A stretch of 64,000 bases of DNA from Capronia americana (lineage: Eukaryota > Ascomycota > Eurotiomycetes > Chaetothyriales > Herpotrichiellaceae): NCBI GenBank assembly GCA_016110215.1, contig JADWQD010000006.1:496001-560000 (forward strand), given 5' to 3'. Both the position numbers and the translations under genes were made by a program. A model generated the notes under the pieces. It saw only the letters and a program-made list of their open reading frames with translations, did no database searches and was not told where the DNA came from. Positions 11,752 through 23,300 of this stretch are shown here, one piece after another (the first letter of the stretch is position 1; the number at the start of each line of letters is the position of its first letter).

Positions 11752-13301
11752 GGTTATCAGCGGCGAGAGTATGCTTGATGACAAGATCAGTCGAACCAGT
11801 CAAAGGCTCAACGAGGATGATAATCAAATAGCCAAGCAATTCACGCAGAAGACTACCCGTTTTATGAGAAGGAATAACCTGACTCTGCAAACAATCTTGG
11901 ACTTCGACACTGGCCCCGTACAATATTCAATGGTTCTATCTTCTTTTGCTCGCAGAACGGAAGCCCCACGAAATTGAGCAAAAGTCGGGGGCCCCGCGAT
12001 ACTCGGACTGATAGAGGGCTAGGCAAACCAACCCCCCGCAAAGTGGATGCTATGCTAGGATGTCGTGTGGAAATCTTTCAAATTGATGGATTTACGGCGG
12101 GGTTACTCGAAGGACCTGGCACTGGGTCATGCGGGGTACGATACGAAAGGCCACCGGAGAACAAGGCTATTTGGACAAAGATGGTCATCTCGGCATTGCG
12201 GGCCAAATCTAAGACCTAGCATCCGCGGCGGCGAAAGCATTTCACCCCTCGAGATTCAACCCCAGTCCGGCAATAGGAACCCCGCGAGAAAGCAACCCGC
12301 GGTATTTGATGTTCCCAGCAATCGCGACGGACAGGAGTGGCAGCAATTCTTGGGGCTGAAGATTGGTCTCTGAACGGCTGTCCGATGGGGGATTACCACC
12401 TGGGGTCGAGCTACCTTGGCAAGTTACTCCATATAGGGCTCCAGTTAGGATCCGGTAGCTTGGGTCCTCCGCATATCGCATATCTTCGAAGTGACCAAAG
12501 GTTGCTAATAAATGAAGATGGAAGAAGAGGGAGCTTACTTTATCATATGCCTTACTCGGTAAGTCCTTCCTATCGTACCGATCTAGCTTTGGTCCTAGAT
12601 AACAAGGTTTATTTGTTACATACCTCCTGTAAAGTATATCATTTTCTTCGTTGCCAGCTCAGGAATATTCGGAACGGAACTACATTTACTCCCAGACGGA
12701 GTCTGATTCGACACTAGAGGTCGTGTCTAACCCAATTAAAGACTAGTATTCTGTCGGGCCAATCAGATGCAAAGGCACGGTATTTTCTTGACGAGGAAGC
12801 CCCATAATATACTGTACTGCTTCGCTGCGCTCAGTGGGATTAGCCGCTGCAGTTCTGTATGGAGATCTGTTAAGAACCGCTCTCCGTTAACAATGGCTCT
12901 ATGTGAGTATCACGTGTCGCTAGCTTATGGTATCAAGATAAGTGGAAGTATAAGGAGATGTAAGGGGGTTACAAACTAGGCGCTAATTAGTAAGCGATGT
13001 CTTAAGGTGTGGGTACAAGAAGTTTGTACCTTTCTTGGAGATCCACCATGTACCGATACGTGGCGCTTCACTCATCAGGGCTGCCTTACGCACGTCCCAT
13101 CTGCTACTCTCAGCTGAAGTTCCCTGGAGAGTATCACATAAACGGCCACAAGGCGTTTCGTAACAGGATCACTCTAAGTAGAGTCATCGTCCTACTGAGA
13201 ATGCTCGTGCTTCGAATGGGGCGGAATTGTAGCAGGAATTATTGAAGTCAATTATCAAATGATCAATTTCTCTAGTATAGACTGCTTCAGATCGATGCCG
13301 C
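11752..13301. other. Intergenic, with candidate regulatory words upstream of SDR B
   Basis: About 1.55 kb without a supported gene. The SDR B side carries a CGGGG-G-CCCCG palindrome at 11986-11996 and a CCCCGCAAAGT word at 12034-12044. The part from about 12500 to 12720 is somewhat AT-rich. ORFs here are short and resemble nothing I know. Confidence 0.45.
11986..11996. promoter_or_regulatory. Candidate operator palindrome CGGGG-G-CCCCG
   Basis: A perfect 5+5 inverted repeat with one spacer base, 235 bp upstream of the SDR B start. It matches the core of the palindrome at 7657-7669, which is 220 bp upstream of the sugar transporter. Both are accompanied by a nearby CCCCGCAAAGT word. Confidence 0.3.
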
Positions 13302-15190
13302 TCATAAAGATACCTCTTTCAATTGGATGAGGCACTCGGCGGGCGAGATAGTGATGTGCTCCAAGCGACGGTATGACCTCAATTCAGGGCGAATAGGTTG
13401 GAATTCAAAGTTGTAGAATAACTGTGCCACCGTCACACGTAATTCCATGTATGCGAGCCGTTTGCCGAAGCAACCGCGGGGGCCTCCACCAAACGAGTTC
13501 ATAGGTCCCTTTCGTGCGTTGAAGACGACATTTCCCTTTTCATCAGTTTCCAGCCACCTTTCGGGCTTGAAGAGGTGGGAATCCTCAGGGTTCCAGCTGC
13601 CGATGCTGTTAATGGAGGCCTGTGAAGTCTTACTTCGGAGTGATTCATCCACGGGCATGCCAGGTTGATGGAACGATGGACCGTTAGAGATCAGCATGAC
13701 CGAGGTATCTTTCGGGATATGGTAGCCAAGAACGGTTGTATCGACTGTGGCCTGTCTGGATAACATGGGGATGACAACGCTCAATCGGAGAATCTCCTCG
13801 ACAACTGCATCTAGGTATGGTGCTTGAGTCTTCGTAATCTCTTGACTGGTTGGCTGGCGCTTTTCAGCAACAGCGTCCGCAAATACGGTATGTAGATGTT
13901 TCCTGAGCGTCAATTGTGGCTCTTGGTTGTCAGTCAAGTATAGTAGGCCCCAGGTCAGAGTATTCGAAGTAGTATCGTGCCCAGCGATCAGGTATGCAAG
14001 CATCTGTACAAAGGCAATGTTAGCTGCTTCGTCATACAAATCGGACAACAGCATAGATCAGGGAGGGGGTTCATACCTCGTCGAGGATATATGTAGAGTG
14101 ATATGATGGTTTCCTTCCCGCCTTTTTGGCGAGGGATCGTTCTCGAAACAATATGTTGTCCAACGCTGTTTCGAAGGATTCTTCGGCTTCGTTGTCTCCT
14201 TCGGGCATCCTTGCGAGAGCTTTGTCAATTTCCCGATGCAGCATTTTGTTCTTGAGCCGGATAGCGCCGCCGAGATGAGGTAGTTGCCGGAGTAACCAAT
14301 GGTGCTGAACCGGTAATGGTGAGTTGTAGCCCACTTCGACACTAGCAGCAATGTCTGTGATGGCAAGAGCTTCGGGCTCCAATGACAGCTCGGCGAAACT
14401 GAAAGGCTCTCCGGGCGCAGTTACTTTGTTTTCCCGAGGGTCAGATTTCAGCAAGTTGATTGACTTTTTCGTACAAGAGTCTTCTTCGGTCAGCCCAAAT
14501 GTGCCAGCCATGATAACGTCAAGAGCTGCTTTTTGAAGATCGTCTTTGGCTGAAAATGGTCGACCGTTTGCAACTCTAGCCTTCATCCTCCATAGTTCGA
14601 CCAATAACCCGATCTTTTTTGTGATCTCAGGTGCAATAACCTAACAAATCATGAGCCTTGTATTCGTGCCGCGATCCTTAAATTGTGAGCTTTGCGCTAC
14701 GTACCTTTTGCAAAAACGTGGGAAGCATCAGCTCTTTCATGAGATCTTTGTGAAACCGAAACTCTGGAGATGGTGTCTTCAATGAGAGAAGCTCGTCCGG
14801 AATGACACCTCCGAAAGCCTCTATCTCCATGTAGCCACGATCGAACTCTCTATGACGTTTTGTAAAGATGTCATGGATCTCACGGTGGTCGGTCAATATC
14901 ACTTGTGGCTTTGCGAAGGGCTTCGTGAAAACTTGGACGACCGGCGAGTTGAGTTTGACCGCCTGAGCCGCAAACCATTTGCGCTGCTCGCCATGTTCTT
15001 TCTTCCAAGCCATTATCGATGGAACGTCGCCGAGAATACTCTTAACAGCCGCATCGTTGTATGGGATGCCTGGCAGTGGCTTGGGCAACGCCAGCCTGTA
15101 CAGCACAACAAGGCTGACCAGCAACCCAAGAGCTGTGAGGATAAGGTAGGGCGGAGCCCCAGCGCCTGGAATGGCGTTCAGAGTGTCCAT
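13302..15190 (-). CDS. Cytochrome P450 monooxygenase
   Basis: Three exons, 15190-14705, 14640-14077 and 14003-13302, give 583 residues. An N-terminal membrane anchor (ILTALGLLVSLVVLYRLAL) is followed by the proline-rich hinge PKPLPGIP. The I-helix oxygen-activation motif is AGHDTTS, the K-helix motif is EILR, the meander has FKPERW, and the heme-binding loop is FGGGPRGCFGKRLA with its Cys ligand. All catalytic landmarks are present, so it should be active, anchored to the ER and served by a P450 reductase. The substrate cannot be inferred. It is divergent from the alpha/beta hydrolase at 15759 with 568 bp between the starts, which suggests co-regulation. At 583 residues it is slightly longer than the common 500-540. 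Confidence 0.9.
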
Positions 15191-15758
15191 TGCTCGCACG
15201 CTCGTCCGCTGAGGGCAAATATTCTGGTTCTGACTCTGATTCAGGATGCTGTGATCTTGCGATTAGCACTCAAGGGAAGCAAGACTGTCGCTGCTGGTAT
15301 CTCGAAGCTAGCTATATAAGGAGTGACGGGGCAAGCGGGGTTAATGTCGATGCCGGCATCTTTGAAGATGGGGTGAGGGCACAGAATTGGTAAAAGCACC
15401 ATTACCCCGGACCCCGGATAAGCGCGTGGGGAGACGAACCTTGCAATAATCGCCGCCGCCGGAATTTCCGGCGGGTATGCAATGTTGGCCCCGTCTAGAA
15501 GAACACGTATTGTGAATGTAGAGACTGAGTGTGATCCTTGCCAGCTCTCCGCGGCATTGCATGCGGAGTGGCCCGCCCGCGGAGAGGGTTGGTCATTTCT
15601 GTGCAACATCACCTGAGGAGGCTTTTTCCACGAAACCCACACCTTTATCCGAGAGAAGATTCATGGAGCTATAAGATTGCTTTACTTGCCTTTCCCTTAG
15701 AACGAGACGGGGTTTTTTGTAAGTCACAATACTACGTCAAACTCAAATCATCGAAACA
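15191..15758. promoter_or_regulatory. Divergent promoter, P450 / alpha-beta hydrolase
   Basis: This 568-bp shared upstream region carries TATATAA at 15313-15319, about 125 bp before the P450 start. A perfect palindrome lies at 15456-15474. Confidence 0.55.
15456..15474. promoter_or_regulatory. Candidate operator, 9+1+9 palindrome
   Basis: CCGCCGGAA-T-TTCCGGCGG is a perfect inverted repeat with one spacer base in the middle of the divergent promoter. Paired CCG/CGG triplets are typical of Zn2Cys6 dimer sites. Which regulator would use it is unknown; the nearest is the zinc-finger protein at 18956-21936. Confidence 0.4.
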
Positions 15759-17031
15759 ATGGGCCGCGAGGACGTCGAATTCAAGACCCAAGACGGGATC
15801 ACCCTGCGAGGATGGTTCTATACACCGGCATCCGCGGCGGCTGGCGCTAAGCTTCCTTGCATCATCATGACCCACGGTTTTGGTGCGGTGAAGGAGATGG
15901 GTGTTGACAAGTTTGCCGAAGTGTTCACATCCGAGCTCCCCGTCTGCGCCCTGGGCTATGACCATCGCAACCTCGGGGCCAGCGACGGCTTGCCTCGACA
16001 AGAGGTCATCCCCGCGTTGCAGATCTCTGATTACAGCGACGCCATTACTTACGCCAGCACCCGTCCCGAGGTCGATCCTGAGAAGATCGCCGCTTGGGGT
16101 ACGAGCTACAGCGGTGCCCATGTGCTCACGGTCGCCGCAGTGGACCGCAGAGTCAAGGCCGTTATTAGTCAGGTATGTACACCATCCACGACCGTATCAT
16201 CCCCAAGCGCTTCTTCCCGTGCTCTTGTGGAAGGCAAAATGATCCAAAGCGCGAAATGGCTAACTCACATGCTCTCTCCCAGCTGATGTTGGCGGATGGT
16301 TGGAGAAATTTCCACAGACTGGTCAGAAATGATCAGGTGAAGGATAATGAAGCATTATTCGCAAAAGGTAAAAGAGAACCCTGCCTTCTCGATCAAGATT
16401 TGAGTCCTGATCCCCTCCGTGAGGGTGAAATTGATCCAGCAAGCACACAAAACTGTGTTAGGTTTCCTGACGGCTGACAAGATTCCAACTTAAAGACAGA
16501 TTGGGCCGAGCACGAGGCGAAGCCCCCATGGTGTTGCAGAGCGTGTCCCCAAATCCGGAGCAGTCTCCTTGTGTCCTGCCAACCCCTGACAGCTGGGAGT
16601 ACATCTCTGGCTGGATGAACAAGCTTCCGGGAATTGTGAAGAATGAAGTCACAGTGAGAAGGTGAGCACCCGAGTTGCCGTGTTTTCACTTTTTTTTCTC
16701 GCTCCTTGATGTTCGCTGCTTGGAGTATCCACTTTCCTGGAAGAGCTATGGCTGATAAATCACCGTCTTACCTCGGTTTAGTGTGGAAGCCTTCCGTGGA
16801 TACAATGCTTCGGGCTATATCCATCGCATATCGCCAACGCCGTTGCTCATGGTGATTGCGGACAAGGACGAGCTCACACCTACGGACATTTCTGTCGAGG
16901 CATACTCACGCGCCCGCGAACCAAAAGAGATCTTCTTTCTGCCAGGTGGGCACTATGAAGGCTACTTTGGAGAAACTTTCAAAAAGTCTTCGGCCAAACA
17001 GGTCGAGTTCTGGAAGAAATATTTGGTGTAG
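15759..17031 (+). CDS. Alpha/beta hydrolase, polyketide-transferase (Af380)-like
   Basis: Four exons, 15759-16172, 16283-16367, 16496-16661 and 16782-17031, give 304 residues. The N-terminal half has the family pattern of fungal Af380/PsoB-like hydrolases: FKTQDGITLRGWFY, THGFGAVKEMG, LGYDHRNLGASDG, then the nucleophile elbow WGTSYSG. The acid is in VIADKDELTP and the His in LPGGHYEGYF, so the triad Ser-Asp-His is complete. There is no signal peptide, so it is probably cytosolic. Relatives are esterases or acyl-transferring enzymes of secondary metabolism. No PKS is present here, so a role in ester cleavage or catabolism is equally possible. The small exon 16283-16367 is the least certain. 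Confidence 0.85.
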
Positions 17032-17525
17032 ATTGACAAAATCGACCAACTTCATGCTTGTGTCCAGAGCATACCAGCCAGAATAGGTACAATCCAAATA
17101 TTTACTTGCACGCGCACACGCGTCAACAATGGTTCTTCATCTCCGAACAGCAGTATTGAGAAGTGTACATAAACCGCTTTGACAGACGTTAAAAGTGTAT
17201 TCTGGACAAAGTAGTGTCAGATGTCGCCACTGGGCTAAGTAGTCTATGGCACTTGAAGTTCCAATTGGAGACTGGTTTTATCCCGCCGCTGCTCTCGCAC
17301 GAAATACTCTCCTAGACGCCCACTGGCCTTTGTCCTTGCAAAGGGGATTGAAGGATGAGTATACCAAGAAGAGTGCTCTCTATAGATCGACAAGATGGCT
17401 GCTAAGGGCTGGTTGACCTGCGTGATCACGCTCAGAACGAGAAGGCCAAAGATTCTGAGGAAAGGAGAATCATGAGAATGGTTTTCATCATATTATGCTG
17501 CTTGTGCATGAGGAAAGACGAGATA
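17032..17525. other. Intergenic between convergent genes
   Basis: Lies between the 3' ends of the hydrolase and SDR C. No supported gene or repeat seen. Confidence 0.5.
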
Positions 17526-18351
17526 CTAGGAGATGGCTCGTCCTCCGTCAACCTCCAGCGTTGTACCAGTGACGAAACTGGACTCGTCGCTGGCGTAGTA
17601 TAGGATGGCGTTGGCTATGTCGTCAGCATCCGCCAATCTACCCAGTGGCACGTTGCTAATGAACTTGGAGCGATTTTCGGGCGTATCTTCTGTGCCTGTA
17701 AACGTAGACCACAGGCCTGTCGCGGACAACAAAGGCAGGACGCCGTTGAACCGGATCTTCTGTGCAGCAAATTCGGCTGCCAATCCTTTGGTAGCGTTGT
17801 AAGCAGCACCTTTGGACGCATTGTACCATACCAAGCCACCGCGAGGTCTCAAAGCACCGATCGAAGCCACGTTGATGACGCTGCCGCCTTCCCCTTGGTC
17901 TATCATGGCCTGAACGACGGTCGGGACTGACCAAAAGATCGAGCGCACATTGACGTCAAAGCATTTCGAGTACTCGGCCTCTGTCACCTGCAACGTCGGT
18001 TTGTTTGGATACGAGGTGCCTGCGTTGTTGACAAGGATGTCGATCCGTCCAAAACTCGACTTCACCTGATCCACCAGCTTCTTCCACTCATCAACAAGGG
18101 TAACGTTGAGCGAAATGAAATGCAGATTTGTGTGCAAGGCCGCTACCGCCTTGCCTCCTTCGATGTTGAGGTCTGCAACCACAACTATGGCCCCTTCGTT
18201 GGCAAAGCGGATAGCCGTAGCTTTCCCGAAGCCGCTCGCGCCCCCTGTTTACGACCTTTTCGTCAGCTTCTCCCTACCGTAGACAATCGCGCAAATGTTT
18301 GTCGACCAACTGACCTGTAACGATTGCAACTTTCTTCTCCAATCGACCCAT
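17526..18351 (-). CDS. Short-chain dehydrogenase/reductase (SDR C)
   Basis: A 37-bp first exon (18351-18315) and a 719-bp second exon (18244-17526) flank a 70-bp intron placed inside the cofactor-binding loop. The product is 251 residues. Motifs are VTGGASGFGKATA, VVVADL (acidic residue favouring NAD), DILVNNAG, NVASIGA (Ser), WYNASKGA (Tyr/Lys) and a C-terminal TGTTLEVDGGRAIS. It is a typical complete classical SDR with unknown substrate. A very large palindrome begins 119 bp upstream of the start codon. Confidence 0.9.
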
Positions 18352-18955
18352 GTTCGGCAAGGAAGATTTGAGAATTGTGTTTAATTCAATAGAATCACCT
18401 AGCATGTAAATGGGAGCTACCGAAGCTTCCATCGACATCCGCCACCATCGGTGAGGTTTCTGCCACCATCGGCATCCATACCTACCGATGCAAACGACAA
18501 CGCGTTGCATCTCAGCGGAGGCCCCGCCAACCTCCACCACCATCTCTCCGAAGCGTCACGGTTGAGGTTGGCGGGGCCTCCGCTGAGATGCAACGCGTTG
18601 TCGTTTGCATCGGTAGGTATGGATGCCGCTAGTGGTCAGTGTAAATCTCCGCAAGAAAGGTCAGACAGGCTGATTCTGTTGTCCCCAGACTACAGTGGTG
18701 GAAGAGGCATCTCTCCGTTCTGAAAATCTGCAGTCGGCAAAAGGGTTGTTCCACTTGCGGATACTGAAAGATTGGATTAGCCTGTGCATTGTATGCCAAC
18801 ATTTCACCGTGTTCGATATGGGGCTATAACGTTAGCCCTTGGATTTTGAGGCTACATATTACTTGTAAACTGCATTCTACACCAGTTAAGGTGGTATCTC
18901 AAGCCAGTGGAACAACTACATTTCGTACTACTTGTGCTCGGCTTCTGTTAGCCAA
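18352..18955. other. Intergenic holding the large palindrome
   Basis: Region between the SDR C start and the 3' end of the zinc-finger regulator. Its main content is the inverted repeat at 18470-18628; the rest shows nothing recognisable. Confidence 0.5.
18470..18628. repeat. Perfect inverted repeat, 65-bp arms and 29-bp loop
   Basis: The left arm 18470-18534 and right arm 18564-18628 are exact reverse complements, compared base by base. They enclose an unrelated 29-bp spacer. With a few mismatches the pairing extends outward to about 18462/18636. A GCCACCATCGG word occurs twice at the left border (from about 18441 and 18462). There is no clear target-site duplication and no coding content. 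If transcribed as part of the SDR C 5' UTR it would form a very stable hairpin starting 119 bp before the ATG. It could be a MITE-like element or a recent inverted duplication. Confidence 0.95.
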
Positions 18956-21936
18956 TCATTGTGCTAGAATCGAGTGAAGCTGCGTGGACGTGAATGTATC
19001 TGCCTGCGCGGCCCAGTTGAAACTCTCAAGCATCCTGTAAAACTTGGTCGACAAGGCCCACATGTTCAACTTTTTAAGAGCACGAACTGCACTGTCTTTG
19101 AGTATGGTAAAATTCCGATCGTCACTGATGTCAGTAATATCGTCGATCGCAGCGTGGCCTTGACCGGAGTTGATCCAATGCTCGACGGCGCTCGTCTCCA
19201 AGGGGGATCGATCCCAAGGCAAGCAATCCAATTTTACCGAAGCTTCTCCTGACACCGTAGAGACTGTGGGATCGGTGTCATTGTCTCTTTCTCTTCGGAT
19301 ACTGCCTCCGAATTGTTTGGGTCCGAATTTGACAAATGCAAGGATGTAGGCATATGCATCAAAGACTCGAAAGGTTTCGCACGGCGTGTATACAGTACAT
19401 TCCCGGGAGATGGCCGTTATCGATGCTGCATGGTAGACCAGTCGCCTGGCGTGGACAGGATCGCTCCTGAACACCATTTGCAATCTTTTCTTCACCAGGT
19501 CTAGCTCGACATCATTGGAATCGGCGGAGCTTTGACAGAGAGATATGACTATCTCCATAATCTGTCGCCGGCTAGTCAAGCCCGCATGGTGGTTAATGAG
19601 GCAAGTAATGCTAGACAGGTACACATTAGTCTGCTATTCTTGTTGATCTGGATGTGAGAGTTACTTCACGTGCACCAGCTCGTCGGTCCGGCATGGCCTG
19701 ACGGCAGAATCATGGAACGTTGCCAGACACAACAAGAGAGATCGTCTAAGAGGCTTCAGAGGCTCCACCAAAGAGTCAACGGCGTAAAGGTTCGATATAG
19801 CGTCGTCCACTTCCTTCAGATCCCAAAGGAGCCGTGCTATTGTTTGTGCGCAGCAGCGTTTCCACCAGGACGGCCCGTCCTCTCCAACACGCTTGCTGTT
19901 CAAAATGTCACGAATTGTCGGTCGGAATCGAGGACCTTGGAGTGGCTTCTTGGTCAGTAGCGCCATCGAAGCCCAAGTTCGAGCAGAGGGAGCTTCCCAG
20001 AGACTCTCGGCACAGGGGAGCCTTTCTGGCAGTTCCTGGAGTCTTACGTTGCCTCGCTTCGTTGTGAGGCACGAAAGAGTATTGTCGACTTCGAAAATGC
20101 TCCATGCCAACCTCGTCGCCATTTCGGAACTGCGCCACTGAAGCCAAGATGCCTTGAGGCTCGCGTCATCTTCCAGGTTGAGCTCGTGCAGGTCTGGGAT
20201 CCTGAGATTCCACGTGTCGGTAGCATTCCTCGAGATATACACTCCGGCTCTCCTGAGAACTGCTACTAGGATGCCACGGAAGTCATCCGCAGTTTCGTGG
20301 ATTGACGGTACTGCAACACCTACGCAGTATATCTGATAGAGCATAGATGCGGCGATAAAGTCAATGTTCTGGTAGCTGGATGGTCCGAGCCGATACTATC
20401 GGATGAAGTATTAGCAATGCCTGTCGCACGAGGATGACGCGACTTACAGTCCTGTTCAAATGGTGCAGACAAATCTCGGCGAGCAAGATTGACTCTTCGT
20501 CTAACCCCTGTTTCTTGTGGTAGCTTGTGGAGCCGAGACAAGCTAAAGCGGCAATGAGGTGCGACGGATGATCCAAGAGCTCCCAGGTCGGTTTGTGCAT
20601 GACCGGCAGATTCTGGTGGAATTCTTTGAAGTAAATGCTGATGAACTTTTCGAGTCGCATTATCGCAGTATTGTATTTGCTTAAATTTGAGTCGGAAGGC
20701 AACTTCGTTTCGGACAAGAGTGATGAGATGGATTCGAGGAGACTCGGCGAAGCAGAGCAGTGGATGTGATCTGGGCTTGATTCAATTGTCTGAGAGTTGG
20801 TTGAATGGATCGTGTTCGTCCCGTCGAGGCGCGCGGTCATAACATGGCCAGGTCCAGGATATACTGGGACCGTGCAGGGCTCACTTGCTGCAGGAAATGC
20901 TCCATGATGGAGAGTTGATTGCGTGTGTGAGGTTGTAGACATCCAGTCAAGATCTAATTGTGTCGAGTCTGCTTGAGAGACGAACATGTCTGGGTCCAAA
21001 TTAATCCAATCTGTCCCCCACTGAGCAAAAGGATTCCAATCGAAAGTTGTGGAATTGATGTCGAACTGCGTTCCGTCAAGCAACTCATTGGCGAAAAGGT
21101 TGAGATCCTGCAACCCGTCTGCTGCTGGCTCGAAAACACTCCTGTTCGGTGACCTTGGAGCTTGGGTAGGAAACGGTGGGTTGAACGAGACATTCTTTGG
21201 ACTTTCAACTCGCGATGGCTGGGGCAACCCTTCGTTGAGGGCCACCGTTTGCTGAGGGGTGGGAAAGCATTCCTCGTGGAGGCGAGGTGAATTTAACGCA
21301 AAGCTAGTAACAGCGCTCAAACTGCTGTCGCCACCATTGCGTTGTTGCCCGCCGGGAAGACCTAGCTCGCCCGAGCAGTCCGCTTGGTCATCTGGCGAAG
21401 AGGTTGTGCACTCGGGAGCAAGTGATGCAACAGCTTGAGGATCTGGTAGGGCTGGGGAAGGCGATGACCACGAGATCCAATTCGGCTTAGTTGAGGGCTG
21501 CTGGAAGATACATTCTGTGCCCCTCGAGAGGCAGGCGTCGCAGGGCGGCGACCGAGAGCATCTCAGCTTTTGACGGATACAGTTGTCACAGGATGCTCTT
21601 CGACTAGTCTGGGCTCCTTTTGCAGTCCCGTGAACCATGCGGCAGTGGCGCAGGAGAACGTCGTTTCGCGAGAACGACTTGTTGCATGTGGTACACGGAA
21701 AGCCGAGATCCTGTTGGCGTCTGCCGGTAACGAATAGTCAGCTCCTAGACGGGCGGCGATGGAAGCTACCTAGGTAGGTAGAGTAGAAGAGCCTGGCCGA
21801 AGGAAAGTTCTTACCGCGAGTGAAGTCTTTGATGTCGAAGCAAATGGGATTGTCTTGTCAATTTCATCCCACACTCGTCGCATTCGTAGCTCTTCTGGGG
21901 TAGGCCCCGCCGTGACTGTGCCAAATTAGTTTCCAT
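18956..21936 (-). CDS. Transcription factor with two C2H2 fingers and a Zn2Cys6 finger
   Basis: Four exons, 21936-21815, 21720-20448, 20395-19665 and 19610-18956, give 926 residues. The start ATG at 21936 lies just upstream of finger one (YECDECGMKLTRQSHLLRHQ), which is followed by finger two (FPCTTCNKSFSRNDVLLRH). The intron of 94 bp falls between the two. A fungal binuclear cluster follows at once: CDNCIRQKLRCSRSPPCDAC. A long Ser/Thr/Pro-rich linker leads to a helical C-terminal half of the fungal-specific transcription factor type. A model starting at 21638 would miss both C2H2 fingers. It is a nuclear DNA-binding regulator; targets are not known but may be the adjacent SDR, hydrolase and P450 genes. 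Confidence 0.88.
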
Positions 21937-23300
21937 AGGAGACAGGTGGTAGAGAGTAAACGGTACCAGTCCAGCCTGCCCTGTCATCACGCATGATTGA
22001 TCTTGATCGGCACCGGTAATGGGAGTGGCAGGTGGCTAATGTTGTGAGGAACAAGATACTGGATATGCCAAACTGTGGGGGAGGAGAATTGTCGGGTATT
22101 GAAGACCCCGCGTTTTTCTTGAGCCGAGGAGGAGCGAAGTTACCTTAGGGCTTTCCGCACTCACGGACCAAAGAATCCTTAGCCTGGTGAGCCTATCAAA
22201 CAACAGTTGGTCTCGACGTGGCATAGACCTTGACACGTGCTACACCTGTTTTGTATCTATCACTTTAGACGATAGAATATCTATAGTACTTGCTTTGACT
22301 CAGCGACATCCAAGATTAGTAGGGTATAATTTTATACTTCATGAGACCATATGTTACATTGGACTAGACGGCACCCGTACGAGATGACGACAACATAGAT
22401 CTATTTCTTGAAAAGCCGTTGGCGAGAGAGGATTCCGAATTTCTCTAACCTTAACATAAATTGCTCGAGTAGGAAATAGAATCTTCGACGCTAAAGGTGG
22501 GGGACACTCCCTGTACCTAGGTGGAAAGATACGACGCTCTCTACCTAGAGTGGAACCATGTAGCGTTTGCCCCTGTAGCAAGGGAAAAGGGAATATGAGT
22601 GGAGGTGAGTCGATGTCATTAGCAGACACCAACAGATCTACTCAGATGACATTGAATACACAGACTCAATTGAGCCTATTTGGCTCTCATCCAGCTCAAA
22701 ATTGAGTAGCCACTGACAGTTGCGTTCTTTCTTCACTCTCGAGGGAAGCCCTTACCCTTCACCATGTCACACAACGGCGTCAAAGCGTAATCATGTAATT
22801 TGCTGCGCTCGTCTCTGTGACTGTACAGAGGACTTGGGAATGCCTCAATCGAAGGTGGGATCCCGTCAGACTATATAATGTCGACGGTGGTATTGAAGAT
22901 ACGCCTCGATATCCAGGTAATTGCACTGGACCTTAGCGCCTTGCCGGCCAAGGGCGCGTCGAAAATCACATCTCCCGACCTGAACTCCCAAAGAAATACG
23001 GGTACAGGTGCCGAGATTAGCGTGTCGACCCTCATTTCCGAAGGAGTAGCGGTGATTTCAATCTTAAGAGCCTCATTGGAAGTATCATGTCCCACGTTGT
23101 GAGTCCTTGATGGCGGCGATATTGATTTATCAAGCCAGACAATCAAGACCAAGGATAAATTCCTATGATGTTGGTAATCTGTCGGCAGCTACTGCAACAC
23201 CCTTCGGCCCTCAAAGGCACTCTCCATGTCAATTTTCTGACCAATATGAGGTTTCGAGGCTTCGTCACCATCACTAAAAAGTTTTTGATTTCATTCGAAA
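21937..23300. other. Intergenic, no supported gene
   Basis: About 1.36 kb upstream of the zinc-finger regulator and of the E2-like relic. A 93-residue minus-strand ORF at 22871-23152 has protein-like composition but matches no family I recognise and lacks supporting splice structure. Confidence 0.4.

Noticed and set aside
11974..12717. Overlapping short ORFs on both strands
   Set aside because: No motifs, conflicting frames and no splice pattern; treated as intergenic.
18274..18543. Minus-strand ORF running from SDR C into the palindrome
   Set aside because: Only its last part matches an SDR (the first exon). The upstream codons are palindrome sequence.
22871..23152. Minus-strand 93-codon ORF with protein-like composition
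   Set aside because: No recognisable domain, no splice context and an overlapping ORF on the other strand; it may be chance.
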